Source of the DNA: Thioploca ingrica
GTDB lineage: Bacteria > Pseudomonadota > Gammaproteobacteria > Beggiatoales > Beggiatoaceae
Length of the DNA: 64,000 nucleotides
Direction: 5' to 3'
Assembly (NCBI GenBank): GCA_000828835.1
Contig: AP014633.1
Coordinates: 620,001 to 684,000, forward strand
Shown here: piece after piece, positions 17,729-26,023 of the stretch
How positions within the stretch are numbered: position 1 is the stretch's first letter
Layout of the letters: each line of letters opens with the position of its first letter
Made by a program: the position numbers and the translations under genes
The notes under the pieces: model-generated
Told to the model about the DNA's origin: nothing
The model's input: the letters and a program-made list of their open reading frames with translations, nothing else
The model's database searches: none

Positions 17729-18133
17729 TTACCAAATAGTTTTAATTTCCGTTAGAGCCAGCAGTTTCCCATCACGAGTGATAAGAGGCAAATTGAGATG
17801 CAGTGCAGTAGCAGCAATAATTCTGTCGGGCATATCTGGAACAGACGTGCGAGTAAATTGCCTGATAGCAAGACTAATTTCAACATCGAGAGGAACAACT
17901 GTAACGTTCATGTTGGTGTCATAGATAGCTTCTATAAGTCGTTGTAATACAAGCGTTGGTAACCGACCTTTCTCCACCAAATAAGCAATTTCTACGACTG
18001 AAATAGCTGATAAGTAAATGAAACTTCCATTGGTAGTAGCCTGCTCAAAAGCAGCCAGTGCCTTTGAAGAAAGTTTCTCTAAAGACAACATATACCAGAT
18101 CAAAGCATGAGTATCAGTTACCAAGGATGACAT
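17729..18133 (-). CDS. PIN-domain ribonuclease toxin (VapC-like)
   Basis: 134 residues of the PIN fold, with metal-binding acids at Asp7 ('VTDTHALIW'), Glu48 ('SVVEIAYL'), Asp103 ('DRIIAATAL') and Asp121 ('ITRDGKL'). VapC toxins cleave tRNA or rRNA when freed from their antitoxin. All active-site acids are present. The start overlaps the stop of the upstream antitoxin gene by one base (TAATG at 18133). The pair is flanked by direct copies of a cheB 3' end. Confidence 0.88.
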   Translation of the reverse strand: MSSLVTDTHALIWYMLSLEKLSSKALAAFEQATTNGSFIYLSAISVVEIAYLVEKGRLPTLVLQRLIEAIYDTNMNVTVVPLDVEISLAIRQFTRTSVPDMPDRIIAATALHLNLPLITRDGKLLALTEIKTIW

Positions 18134-18372
18134 TAAACGTTTTCTTTAGGAAAATGACCCCACATTTCACGACGAGCTTCAGCAATATCAGCTTCAGTGA
18201 TTTGAACACCGAGATCAGCGCATAATCCTTTAATACTCCGGTTTGGAGGTTGAAATGCGTTTTTTTGTACTAGAAACTCAGCAAAGTCCAGCAACTCTAG
18301 CTGTTTATCCAGAGATAAACTGTGCAATTTATCTAATACGAGTTGTTGAATAATAGCTACATCTTTGGTCAC
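18133..18372 (-). CDS. DUF2281-type antitoxin of a vapBC pair
   Basis: 79 residues. 'VLDKLHSLSLDKQLELLDFAEFLVQK' is the DUF2281 helical core, and the C-terminal 'IKGLCADLGVQITEADIAEARREMWGHFP' is the typical toxin-binding tail. Antitoxins of this family are often paired with PIN toxins, as here. The stop overlaps the vapC start by one base. It would neutralise the toxin and repress the operon; repression is inferred from the family. Confidence 0.85.
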   Translation of the reverse strand: MTKDVAIIQQLVLDKLHSLSLDKQLELLDFAEFLVQKNAFQPPNRSIKGLCADLGVQITEADIAEARREMWGHFPKENV

Positions 18373-18423
18373 TTTGATTCACCTTATCAAAATCAATCTA
18401 ATACTAATCCGACTGCCGCCATT

Positions 18424-19473
18424 TTACACCATTTCCAAAATTTCTTGGCTCATTCGCTCCAGCGGTATCATTTTATCACTTAAACCGGCTTCCACTACTG
18501 ACAGGGGCATCCCGTACACCACGCAACTTCCTTCTGCCTCGGTAAAAATAATACCGCCTTGAGATTTAATCCAAGCCGCACCTTGTTTGCCATCAGAACC
18601 CATCCCGGTCATGACCACACCTAAAATACGCTTATGAAATATTTCCGCCGCCGATTGAAATAGCACATCCACGGAGGGTCGATGCAAAGTATTAGACGGA
18701 TTGGTGTCCAAATGTACAATGACTTGGTTATTTTCTAAGCGTAACAATTTTAAATGCCGACCGGCTGGCGCTAACAGGGCAACGCCCGGACGTAACTCCT
18801 CGCCTTCACTGGCTTCAACGACGGTGAGTGCGGAAATTTCATCTAATTTTTCGGCATAAGCTTTGGTATAACCCACTGGCATGTGCAAAACCATGGCAAT
18901 GGGCACTGGAAAATCAGCCGGTAATTGCGGAATTAAAAAGCGTAAGGCTTGCGGTCCGCCCGTTGAAATACCGAGGACGACGATATCGACCATTTTTTTG
19001 CTCAGGATTGATTTAGTCAAAGGGGGTACGGTGATGGTAGGCGGTGGTATGACTTTGCGTAACGAAGTTAAGGGTAGCAGCGCAGCGGCTTTAATTTTAC
19101 TGATTAATTCATCACTGATTTCAAATATCTTTTCGGTAGCCAACGAAGTGGGTTTATGGATAAAGTCAATCGCACCCAAATCTAATGCCTCTAAAACTTG
19201 CTCGCTACTATCCGTCGTAATGCTGACAATGATGACTCGCAGCGGTTGTCGCAGCAGTTGCGCACGTAAAAAACCAATACCATCCAACAGCGGCATAACC
19301 AGATCCAAGGTGATGACATCAGGATTAAGTTCTTGAACTAACTTTAAGGCTTCTTCACCATCACACGCAGTTCCCACCACATCGATAAAGGGACTGCGGG
19401 ATAATATTTTTTTAATCACTTTACGGATGTAGGCAGAATCATCGACTACCAGGACTCGGATTATTTTGTTCAT
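18424..19473 (-). CDS. cheB: Chemotaxis response regulator protein-glutamate methylesterase
   Basis: 349 residues. An N-terminal receiver domain (acid pocket D11-D12, phospho-acceptor Asp57 in 'VITLDLVMP') is followed by a linker and the CheB catalytic domain with Ser170 ('GISTGGP'), His197 ('VLHMPVG') and Asp294 ('GMGSDG'). It removes methyl groups from, or deamidates, the chemoreceptor, opposing CheR. It is the last gene of the chemosensory operon, 50 bp after cheR. A diverged copy of its 3' end lies at 17598-17668. Confidence 0.95.
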   Translation of the reverse strand: MNKIIRVLVVDDSAYIRKVIKKILSRSPFIDVVGTACDGEEALKLVQELNPDVITLDLVMPLLDGIGFLRAQLLRQPLRVIIVSITTDSSEQVLEALDLGAIDFIHKPTSLATEKIFEISDELISKIKAAALLPLTSLRKVIPPPTITVPPLTKSILSKKMVDIVVLGISTGGPQALRFLIPQLPADFPVPIAMVLHMPVGYTKAYAEKLDEISALTVVEASEGEELRPGVALLAPAGRHLKLLRLENNQVIVHLDTNPSNTLHRPSVDVLFQSAAEIFHKRILGVVMTGMGSDGKQGAAWIKSQGGIIFTEAEGSCVVYGMPLSVVEAGLSDKMIPLERMSQEILEMV

Positions 19474-19523
19474 TGATAATTACTAACTCAAATTGAATAA
19501 ATTTTAGGGCGGAAATGGTACCA

Positions 19524-20417
19524 TTAAAAATAAGTTGTGCCTTTTTGAACCGCAGTGCTACCCTTAACATAGACGAATGCGCCACCGATTTCCTGCAAAT
19601 CAAAATCGGTAGTGATTTTTAATAACGATTCCGATGCGCCCACAAACAAGTAAGCACGATTGGGCATGAATTCAAAAAACATGCGCACCGTTTTGCGAAT
19701 CCTCTCCTCGGAAAAGTAAATAAACACATTCCGACAAAAAATGACCGAAGCGGAGGCCAGGGGCGCTATTTCTGTCTGCGAGATGAGATTAGCGGTATGC
19801 CATTTTACTTTAGCGACGAGTTCGGGCTTGATTCGCCATTTATCTTGTTCGGGTTGAAAATATTTATCACGGAGTTCTTCGGATAAGTTGCGCAATGAAT
19901 ACTGACGATACACGCCTTGGCGGGCTTTATTCACGGCGGGTTCACTGATATCACTCGCTATAATTTCAATCGGAACGCGTTGCAACCAACCCGCTTCAGT
20001 TAACGCCATGGCGATAGTTAGCGGTTCTTCACCGGACGAACAAGCGGCACTCCAAATTCGTAAAGGTTCTTGAGGCTTACTGGCAAAATAACTTGGCACT
20101 AATATTTTGACTAACGCTTGAATTTGATCGATTTCGCGCCAAAAAAACGTTTCTGGTACTCGCAAGGCGTTCATCACCTGTAACCACTCGCCTTCGGCTT
20201 CAATCGAGTCATATTTTAATAAATAGTAATAATCTAAGAACGAGTCAAAGCCGCGTTCAATCACCAGTGAGGACAGTTTATCTTCTAATAATTCTCGTTT
20301 ACTATTTTGATAGAATGTTCCGAGCCGTTCATGAATTAAGTCGCGTAATATGTTGAATTCGGGTTCTGATAAGATCAGTTTTTTAGTACCAAATCGGTTT
20401 TCCCATGAAGTTGCCAT
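19524..20417 (-). CDS. cheR: Chemotaxis protein methyltransferase
   Basis: 297 residues. The N-terminal helical CheR domain is followed by a SAM-dependent methyltransferase domain with 'RIWSAACSSGEEPLTIAMAL' (the CheR SAM-binding GxxxGEE-like motif) and 'VIFCRNVFIYFS' plus 'YLFVGASESL'. It methylates glutamates of the MCP encoded upstream in the operon. There are no TPR repeats at the C-terminus, unlike FrzF. Spacing to the HEAT gene is 52 bp. Confidence 0.95.
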   Translation of the reverse strand: MATSWENRFGTKKLILSEPEFNILRDLIHERLGTFYQNSKRELLEDKLSSLVIERGFDSFLDYYYLLKYDSIEAEGEWLQVMNALRVPETFFWREIDQIQALVKILVPSYFASKPQEPLRIWSAACSSGEEPLTIAMALTEAGWLQRVPIEIIASDISEPAVNKARQGVYRQYSLRNLSEELRDKYFQPEQDKWRIKPELVAKVKWHTANLISQTEIAPLASASVIFCRNVFIYFSEERIRKTVRMFFEFMPNRAYLFVGASESLLKITTDFDLQEIGGAFVYVKGSTAVQKGTTYF

Positions 20418-20469
20418 GTTGGATTTATTTAAGCAGATTTTTAACAGTAAAAGAAGTATTTTAACGCAA

Positions 20470-23193
20470 TCATCCTAAAATAGCTTGATTGATAATTTTT
20501 TGTGCCGAGCGGCGAACCGCGAGATTAGGATCTTCACTCGCTATTTTAGTAAGTTGAGCTAAAGCGGTATTCATTTCCAAATGAGCCAAGGCGGTAACGG
20601 CAGCCAGTCGAACGGCAGCGGCTTCGTCTTCCAAAGCGGTTAGCAAATGTGGGTTAGCGCGGAGTTGTTTCATTCGACTCAGTACCTCGACGATAGCGGT
20701 TCGGGCGCTCACTTGTGGATGATGTAATTCTTGGGCAATCGAATCAATCTGCTCAGGTTCCCGGAGTTGCGACAAGCTCATGATACAAGTTTCTCGCCAG
20801 CGGGGTTGAACCGTCAAGGTCGCCAAAGCAGTTATCGCGGCGGGTGTTGCCAACCGCGCCAGTTGATGGATCGCTTCCTGAACGAGTTGCGGGTCATCAG
20901 CCGTGATGGCGACTTGGTGCAAAGTCTCTGCTGCTTGAGGGTCAGAATGATTACCTAAGGCTCGAATGGCTTGCCACTGGAGACGTTGCGGTTCTGAATC
21001 TAAGACAGTTAATAACGGTGCTAATGCTTCTGGATGATTGATTTGTCCCAATGCCGCTATAGCAACCTCGGCTAAATCAGCACCATTTGAGTAAATCAGG
21101 GCAGCTAACACCGGAATGGCTTGAACCTGACCAATTTTGCCCAAGGCTTCAATACTCGCAATCCGAACTTGACGCGCCGAATCGGTCTGTGCTAATTGCA
21201 GTAGCGGTTCTAAGGCGGCTACGGCTTTGAGTTCTCCCAGCGACCGCACCGCAAAATAGCGTACCCAAGTATCGGGATCCGTCGTTGCTACTGGGATCAG
21301 CACGGCAGTCGCTTGGGCATTATCAATGGCGGCAAAAGCACGGGCAGCAGCGGCTCGCACTTTGGGCGTGGCTGTGGTTAAAGCATTGGTCAAGACGGCA
21401 ATAACCCGCTCATCTTCAAAGTACGGTAAGCTTTCAATCGCCGCTTGGCGGACGCGTTCATCACTATCCTGACAACAAGTTAACAAAGCCTCGAAGTTGT
21501 CACGATAACCCACATAACCCACGATTTTGATTGCCGATTCGCGGACATACGGATTAGGGTCGCTTAATAACTTTAGCGTCCAGGCGGACATTTCAGGGTG
21601 ATTGAGCGCATTGAGTGCCGCTACCACCGCATGGCGCACGCGCGGGTCGGGATGGCTCAATAAGTTAAGCAACGCTGCAAACGCTTGGCGATCCGCTAAA
21701 GTTGTCAAGGCTTCGGCGGCACTGATCACTAAATCTTCATCTTCCTCACTCAGGATGTCGATCAGTTTAGGAACAGCGCGTCGCTCCCCAATGCGGCCCA
21801 ATGCCAAGATAGCCGCACGGCGGGTGGCTTGTTCCGGTGCATCCAGTTGTTCAAGTAATAATTGACCTACCCGGGAGCCATAACGAACTAAGGCTTTGAC
21901 TACTTCTTTTTGCGCCGTCGGTTTGCCTAACAACTGAGTTAATGCCTGTTCTACCGCCGTGCCTTCTAACCAACCCAATAACAGAGCTAAGGCGCGTAAT
22001 TCATTTTCTTTGGCTTCATTCAGGGTCGTTATTAAATAGTGAACGCCGCTGTCGGTAATCGACTGACAAGTGAGTTGGGTAATTTTCTCACCCTCGTTAT
22101 AGAGTTCTTGATAACGATCATATAAAGCGGTAATGGCTTGCGCGATTAAATTCGTTGGCGTATCTGCTTCATTTAATAAGGTCGCCAGTGGGGTGACTAC
22201 CGTTTCATCACCCAGTTGACCGAGCAGTTCAATGATTGGATCCCGTAACAGTTCATCACCGGTTAACAAGGAAACGACATGGGGAATCACGCTAGGATCA
22301 CCAATTCGCTTCAACGCATCTAAAGCGGGAAAGGCTAAAAAAAAATCACCTGACTTAACAATGTCAACTAAAGCCAGGGTCGCTTCTTGAGCTTGTAATT
22401 TACCTAAAGCTTCAATCGCGTTATAACGGACGTTAACATCATCATCATTCAGCGCTTGTACCAGTGCGGGAATAGCGCGGCGATCGGTTTGATCTCCCAA
22501 AGCTAACACCGCATACCCGCGCAAATCGACATCGGGAATCCGCAATAGTTCGGTCAGCGGCGTGATGATATCACCTTTAATTCGAGTGAGCGCTTTGAGT
22601 GCACTATTGAGAACACTGAGATCTTGATGTTCATCGCGAACTTTGCAGACTAAAGCAACGACAGCGGTTGGCCCACCTTGGCGAACTAAACTTTCTACTG
22701 CTGATTGACGATTTTGCCAGTTGGCGTTGCCTAAATCGGCTAAGAATTGTTCCGTTTGCTGAAACGTTTCGCTGGTTTCGGTGATGTCTAACTGGACGGT
22801 CAATTCACTCAAATCTTGCTCCCGATCGAGTTGCGGAGTCCTATCTTCAATGGTCACAATGATACCAATAATGTGATCTTTATCACGTAAAGGCGCAATC
22901 GTCACGTTTTGCTGCATTTGTTGAAATCGTCTCGAAAACGCTTGCGGTGGACAAGGAATTAAATAAGGATGTTCAATTACTGAGAGCCATTCCACCATAC
23001 CTTCTCTCAGCACGCGCTCAAAGTAGGAGCGCACGTCGCTGGTTTCCAGTTCTGGAAAGAGTTCCATCAAATTGGTGCCACGGACGATATTGGCTGACAG
23101 ACCGGTCACGCCCGTTAACCATCTATCCCACGAACGGACTTTTAATTCGAGATCAGTAGTGAAAATACCAATCGATTGTTTAGGTTGGATCAT
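20470..23193 (-). CDS. PAS domain and HEAT-repeat protein in chemosensory operon
   Basis: About 907 residues (ATG 23193; TTG 23208 would add five). Residues 1-125 look like a PAS sensor domain: 'IGIFTTDLELKVRSWDRWLTGVTGL', then 'GIIVTIEDRTP'. The rest is a long solenoid of HEAT/PBS-lyase-type repeats of about 31 residues, such as 'RGYAVLALGDQTDRRAIPALVQAL' and 'VRYNAIEALGKL', well over twenty of them. There is no enzyme motif. HEAT solenoids are scaffolds for protein binding. Its position between the receptor gene and cheR suggests it senses a signal through the PAS domain and organises or tunes the receptor-kinase array. This role is inferred. Confidence 0.8.
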   Translation of the reverse strand: MIQPKQSIGIFTTDLELKVRSWDRWLTGVTGLSANIVRGTNLMELFPELETSDVRSYFERVLREGMVEWLSVIEHPYLIPCPPQAFSRRFQQMQQNVTIAPLRDKDHIIGIIVTIEDRTPQLDREQDLSELTVQLDITETSETFQQTEQFLADLGNANWQNRQSAVESLVRQGGPTAVVALVCKVRDEHQDLSVLNSALKALTRIKGDIITPLTELLRIPDVDLRGYAVLALGDQTDRRAIPALVQALNDDDVNVRYNAIEALGKLQAQEATLALVDIVKSGDFFLAFPALDALKRIGDPSVIPHVVSLLTGDELLRDPIIELLGQLGDETVVTPLATLLNEADTPTNLIAQAITALYDRYQELYNEGEKITQLTCQSITDSGVHYLITTLNEAKENELRALALLLGWLEGTAVEQALTQLLGKPTAQKEVVKALVRYGSRVGQLLLEQLDAPEQATRRAAILALGRIGERRAVPKLIDILSEEDEDLVISAAEALTTLADRQAFAALLNLLSHPDPRVRHAVVAALNALNHPEMSAWTLKLLSDPNPYVRESAIKIVGYVGYRDNFEALLTCCQDSDERVRQAAIESLPYFEDERVIAVLTNALTTATPKVRAAAARAFAAIDNAQATAVLIPVATTDPDTWVRYFAVRSLGELKAVAALEPLLQLAQTDSARQVRIASIEALGKIGQVQAIPVLAALIYSNGADLAEVAIAALGQINHPEALAPLLTVLDSEPQRLQWQAIRALGNHSDPQAAETLHQVAITADDPQLVQEAIHQLARLATPAAITALATLTVQPRWRETCIMSLSQLREPEQIDSIAQELHHPQVSARTAIVEVLSRMKQLRANPHLLTALEDEAAAVRLAAVTALAHLEMNTALAQLTKIASEDPNLAVRRSAQKIINQAILG

Positions 23194-23310
23194 AAAAATT
23201 TTATGCAATTATTCATTAACACTGTTTGAACGAGGAACGTAATACTAAGTTGCCTCCAAGAAGAGATCCATTGAGTAGGGCGGTAATTCCTTCCCACCAC
23301 TAACCCCCAA

Positions 23311-23377
23311 TGCCATTAAAGTTAAGAATTCCCCCTTTGACAAAGGGGGAAGTAACCCGTCTTAACTTAATGTGGCA
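23311..23377. repeat. Palindromic MITE-like repeat inside the che operon
   Basis: Outer arms TGCCATTAAAGTTAAG (23311-23326) and its near reverse complement (23361-23377) enclose an inner perfect hairpin CCCCCTTT-GAC-AAAGGGGG (23331-23349). It lies between the MCP gene and the PAS/HEAT gene. The arms match the ends of the element at 45965-46116. Confidence 0.7.
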
Positions 23378-23419
23378 GCCGGTCTAAAATTCGGTTAATT
23401 CTGATTCAGATGATGATGG

Positions 23420-25498
23420 TTAAAGCTCATTCACCGTACTCGTAATGCTATCAGCCCGTTCACCTAACACCGAAGTAACCCGTCGTGATTCTTTGACTTC
23501 TTCCGTATATTTATTGGTCATTTCCCGAATATTGGTCATCGATTTGACCAGCCGTTCACCAATCGCCGAATGTTCGCGGTTAGCACGATTTATCATGCCC
23601 ATTTGTCTCGAAACATTTTGGGTGGCACTGGTCATGTCTTCAACCCCGCGGGTTTGCTCTTTCATCGCTTTGGCGACTTGATTAGACTGTTGCCGCATGG
23701 CTTCTACCGCTTTGGTAATTTGATCTGATGCGCTGGATTGTTCACTCATGGCTCTCACCAAGCCTTCAATGAGGCGAGTCAGGTTATGAGTTTGTTCGGT
23801 CACTTGGGTACTAAAGGTCGTTTGCTCGTTGAGTAGCCGTGAAGTGGAAGCAGCGCCTTTGCGCATTATTTCAACGGCTTGCGTAATTTGTTCAGCCGCT
23901 TTGGCTTGCTCACTGGTGGCTTTACTCACTTGAACCGCCAGCGAAGTGGTATTTTGAGACGCTCGAATAATATCACGGGCTGCTTTCGCTTGTTCATTCA
24001 TGGCTTGGGTGGTTTGTAGCGCAATTTTTCGCATTTCCCGGGTGGTTTGGAGCATGGTTTCTACGGCGTCGGCTTGTTGGTTGGTAGCCGTAGCCACTTG
24101 TTTAGCTTGTCCAACCGTATTATCCACGGCTTTAACGACCAACTGTCCCATGGTAATCTGTTCATTGCTAGCCAATTTAATTTTACCGACATAATCAACG
24201 GTGGCGCTGATTCCTTGGAGGATTTTTTTCAGTCCGGTTAACCCATCTTCCGCCAAGCGACCGGTGTCTTCCGCAATCCGTTGACCCTCATTGGATTTAG
24301 CCACGGCTTCCGCGACTACCTCTTGCAATGCCTTGATAATCCCAGCAATTTCTGAAGTCGCTTGTGCCGAACGATCCGCCAGATTGCGGATTTCCTCAGC
24401 AACCACCGCAAAGCCACGTCCGGCTTCTCCGGCTCGAGCGGCTTCAATCGAGGCATTTAATGACAGTAAATTGGTTCGTTCCGCAATCAAATTGATCGTG
24501 TCAACAATCCCGGTAATTTCATCTGCCCGTTTACCCATCGCTTTAATAACGGTAGCAGATTCGGTCATCGATTCTCGTACCCGGGTTAACCCTTGAATGG
24601 CTTTTTCTACCGCATTGCCCCCTTCCTGAGCATCACGAGTGGCCCGTTGTGCGGTGTCATCGGTTTGTTTTGCCACCTCAGCCACGCTACGCATGGAACG
24701 ATCCAATTGTGCCACACTGGTGGCGGTATTCGCCGTCAGCTCCATGATTTCATTCGTATTTTTGGCAACACTTTGGACCGAGTGTGTGACTTCTTCCATG
24801 CCAGTGGCATTTTGTTCAATCAAGGTAGCGAGTTTTTCAGTCACTCCCCCGACTTGTTCAATCGAAGAAGCCATTTGATTAATCGAGGTAGTGCTTTGTT
24901 CAGCCGCTGAACTCAGATCACTGGCACTCGCTTCCACGCTTTGAACCGAGCGGGCGATTTCTTCTATACCAGCAGCCGTTTCATCAATTGAACTAACCAA
25001 GGTTTCCGTATCTCGATTCACCAACTTGAGTCCATCCGCCATTTTGTTGATGGAAGCACTGGTTTGGGTAGCCGTAGCCGCCATATCTTGAGAAGATTTA
25101 GCGACGCTTTGAATAGAGCTAGTGGTTTCTTGAATCGAAGCCGCAGTTTCGTTAATCGACGTGGAGAGATCCGTCGCATTGCGGGTGACTTCTTCAATGG
25201 AAGCGGTCATTTCATTGGCAGTGGAAACCAATTCTTCGGTGGAAGCGGCTACGGATTCGACTTGCAAAGTGGTCTCTTTCAATGAAGCGCTGAGTTCATT
25301 GATTTCCTTGATGGTTTCCCCCAGCATTTCCTTTTGCCGGTCCGCACTACTGTCCATGCGGTCCATCATCCGCGAGACTTCACTGATGCCCCGGCGTGTT
25401 TGTTCCAGTTCACTGCGGACCCGCTTGAGGTTTCCCCGCCGGGTGTTGCCCATTTCTTCTTCGCTGACTTGAGTTTCTTCATAAGATTGCATTGCCAT
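23420..25498 (-). CDS. Cytosolic methyl-accepting chemotaxis protein
   Basis: 692 residues with no transmembrane segment or periplasmic domain, so the receptor is soluble like FrzCD. Nearly the whole chain is a heptad-repeat coiled coil rich in Ala, Ser, Thr and Gln. The signalling tip that binds CheA/CheW is '[42 protein letters not shown]', given here in part: key blocks '[15 protein letters not shown]' and '[12 protein letters not shown]'. Repeated 'SV..S..E' segments on both arms could be methylation sites. AGAGGAA precedes ATG 25498. It is 18 bp downstream of cheW. Its input is unknown and may come through the PAS/HEAT protein. Confidence 0.93.
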   Translation of the reverse strand: MAMQSYEETQVSEEEMGNTRRGNLKRVRSELEQTRRGISEVSRMMDRMDSSADRQKEMLGETIKEINELSASLKETTLQVESVAASTEELVSTANEMTASIEEVTRNATDLSTSINETAASIQETTSSIQSVAKSSQDMAATATQTSASINKMADGLKLVNRDTETLVSSIDETAAGIEEIARSVQSVEASASDLSSAAEQSTTSINQMASSIEQVGGVTEKLATLIEQNATGMEEVTHSVQSVAKNTNEIMELTANTATSVAQLDRSMRSVAEVAKQTDDTAQRATRDAQEGGNAVEKAIQGLTRVRESMTESATVIKAMGKRADEITGIVDTINLIAERTNLLSLNASIEAARAGEAGRGFAVVAEEIRNLADRSAQATSEIAGIIKALQEVVAEAVAKSNEGQRIAEDTGRLAEDGLTGLKKILQGISATVDYVGKIKLASNEQITMGQLVVKAVDNTVGQAKQVATATNQQADAVETMLQTTREMRKIALQTTQAMNEQAKAARDIIRASQNTTSLAVQVSKATSEQAKAAEQITQAVEIMRKGAASTSRLLNEQTTFSTQVTEQTHNLTRLIEGLVRAMSEQSSASDQITKAVEAMRQQSNQVAKAMKEQTRGVEDMTSATQNVSRQMGMINRANREHSAIGERLVKSMTNIREMTNKYTEEVKESRRVTSVLGERADSITSTVNEL

Positions 25499-25515
25499 AT
25501 GTATTCCTCTTTACC

Positions 25516-26010
25516 TTAATCGCTATTCGCTTGATGAGAAGATTGGGGTGAAACATTGACCATATCGGTGGTCTCCAAAATTTCTTCGATATTAAGAATT
25601 AAAATGAGTCGCTCTTTGAGTTTGGCAATCCCTTCAATGTATTTGCCACTTAAACCGGACATTTTTTCGGGGGGTGGTTGAATAGCCTCGGTGGGAATTG
25701 ATACAAATTCACGGGCGGTATCAACGACAAAGCCAATCGTTCTTTCCTTGATATTCACGACGATTAACCGCGTGCGTGTATCATGAGAAATTTTTTCAAA
25801 GCCAAAGCGCGCTCGCAAGTTGATAGCCGGAATCACTTGACCACGCGAGAGGACGATTCCTTCTACAAAAGGCGGCGCATTGGGTAGCGGCGTGATTTCT
25901 TCGATCATTTCCATTTGCTGGACCAAACGACTGTGTACGCCGTAGGTTGCCTTGCCAATAGCAAACAGAATAAAAGGTTCGGCGATTTTGCCATTGTCTG
26001 TCATCGTCAT
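25516..26010 (-). CDS. cheW: Chemotaxis coupling protein
   Basis: 164 residues of one CheW domain: 'FILFAIGKATYGVHSRLVQQMEMIEEITPLP', 'FVEGIVLSRGQVIPAINLRARFGF', 'GFVVDTAREFVSIP' and 'YIEGIAKLKERLILILNIEEIL'. These are the two SH3-like barrels that bind the receptor tip and the CheA P5 domain. GGAGG lies just upstream of ATG 26010. The gene is 14 bp after cheA and 18 bp before the MCP gene. Confidence 0.94.
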   Translation of the reverse strand: MTMTDNGKIAEPFILFAIGKATYGVHSRLVQQMEMIEEITPLPNAPPFVEGIVLSRGQVIPAINLRARFGFEKISHDTRTRLIVVNIKERTIGFVVDTAREFVSIPTEAIQPPPEKMSGLSGKYIEGIAKLKERLILILNIEEILETTDMVNVSPQSSHQANSD

Positions 26011-26023
26011 TGTCCTCCAGTTA

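Noticed and set aside
23445..25519. Many plus-strand open frames opposite the MCP gene
   Set aside because: Shadows caused by the biased codon pattern of the coiled-coil gene; no recognisable domains.
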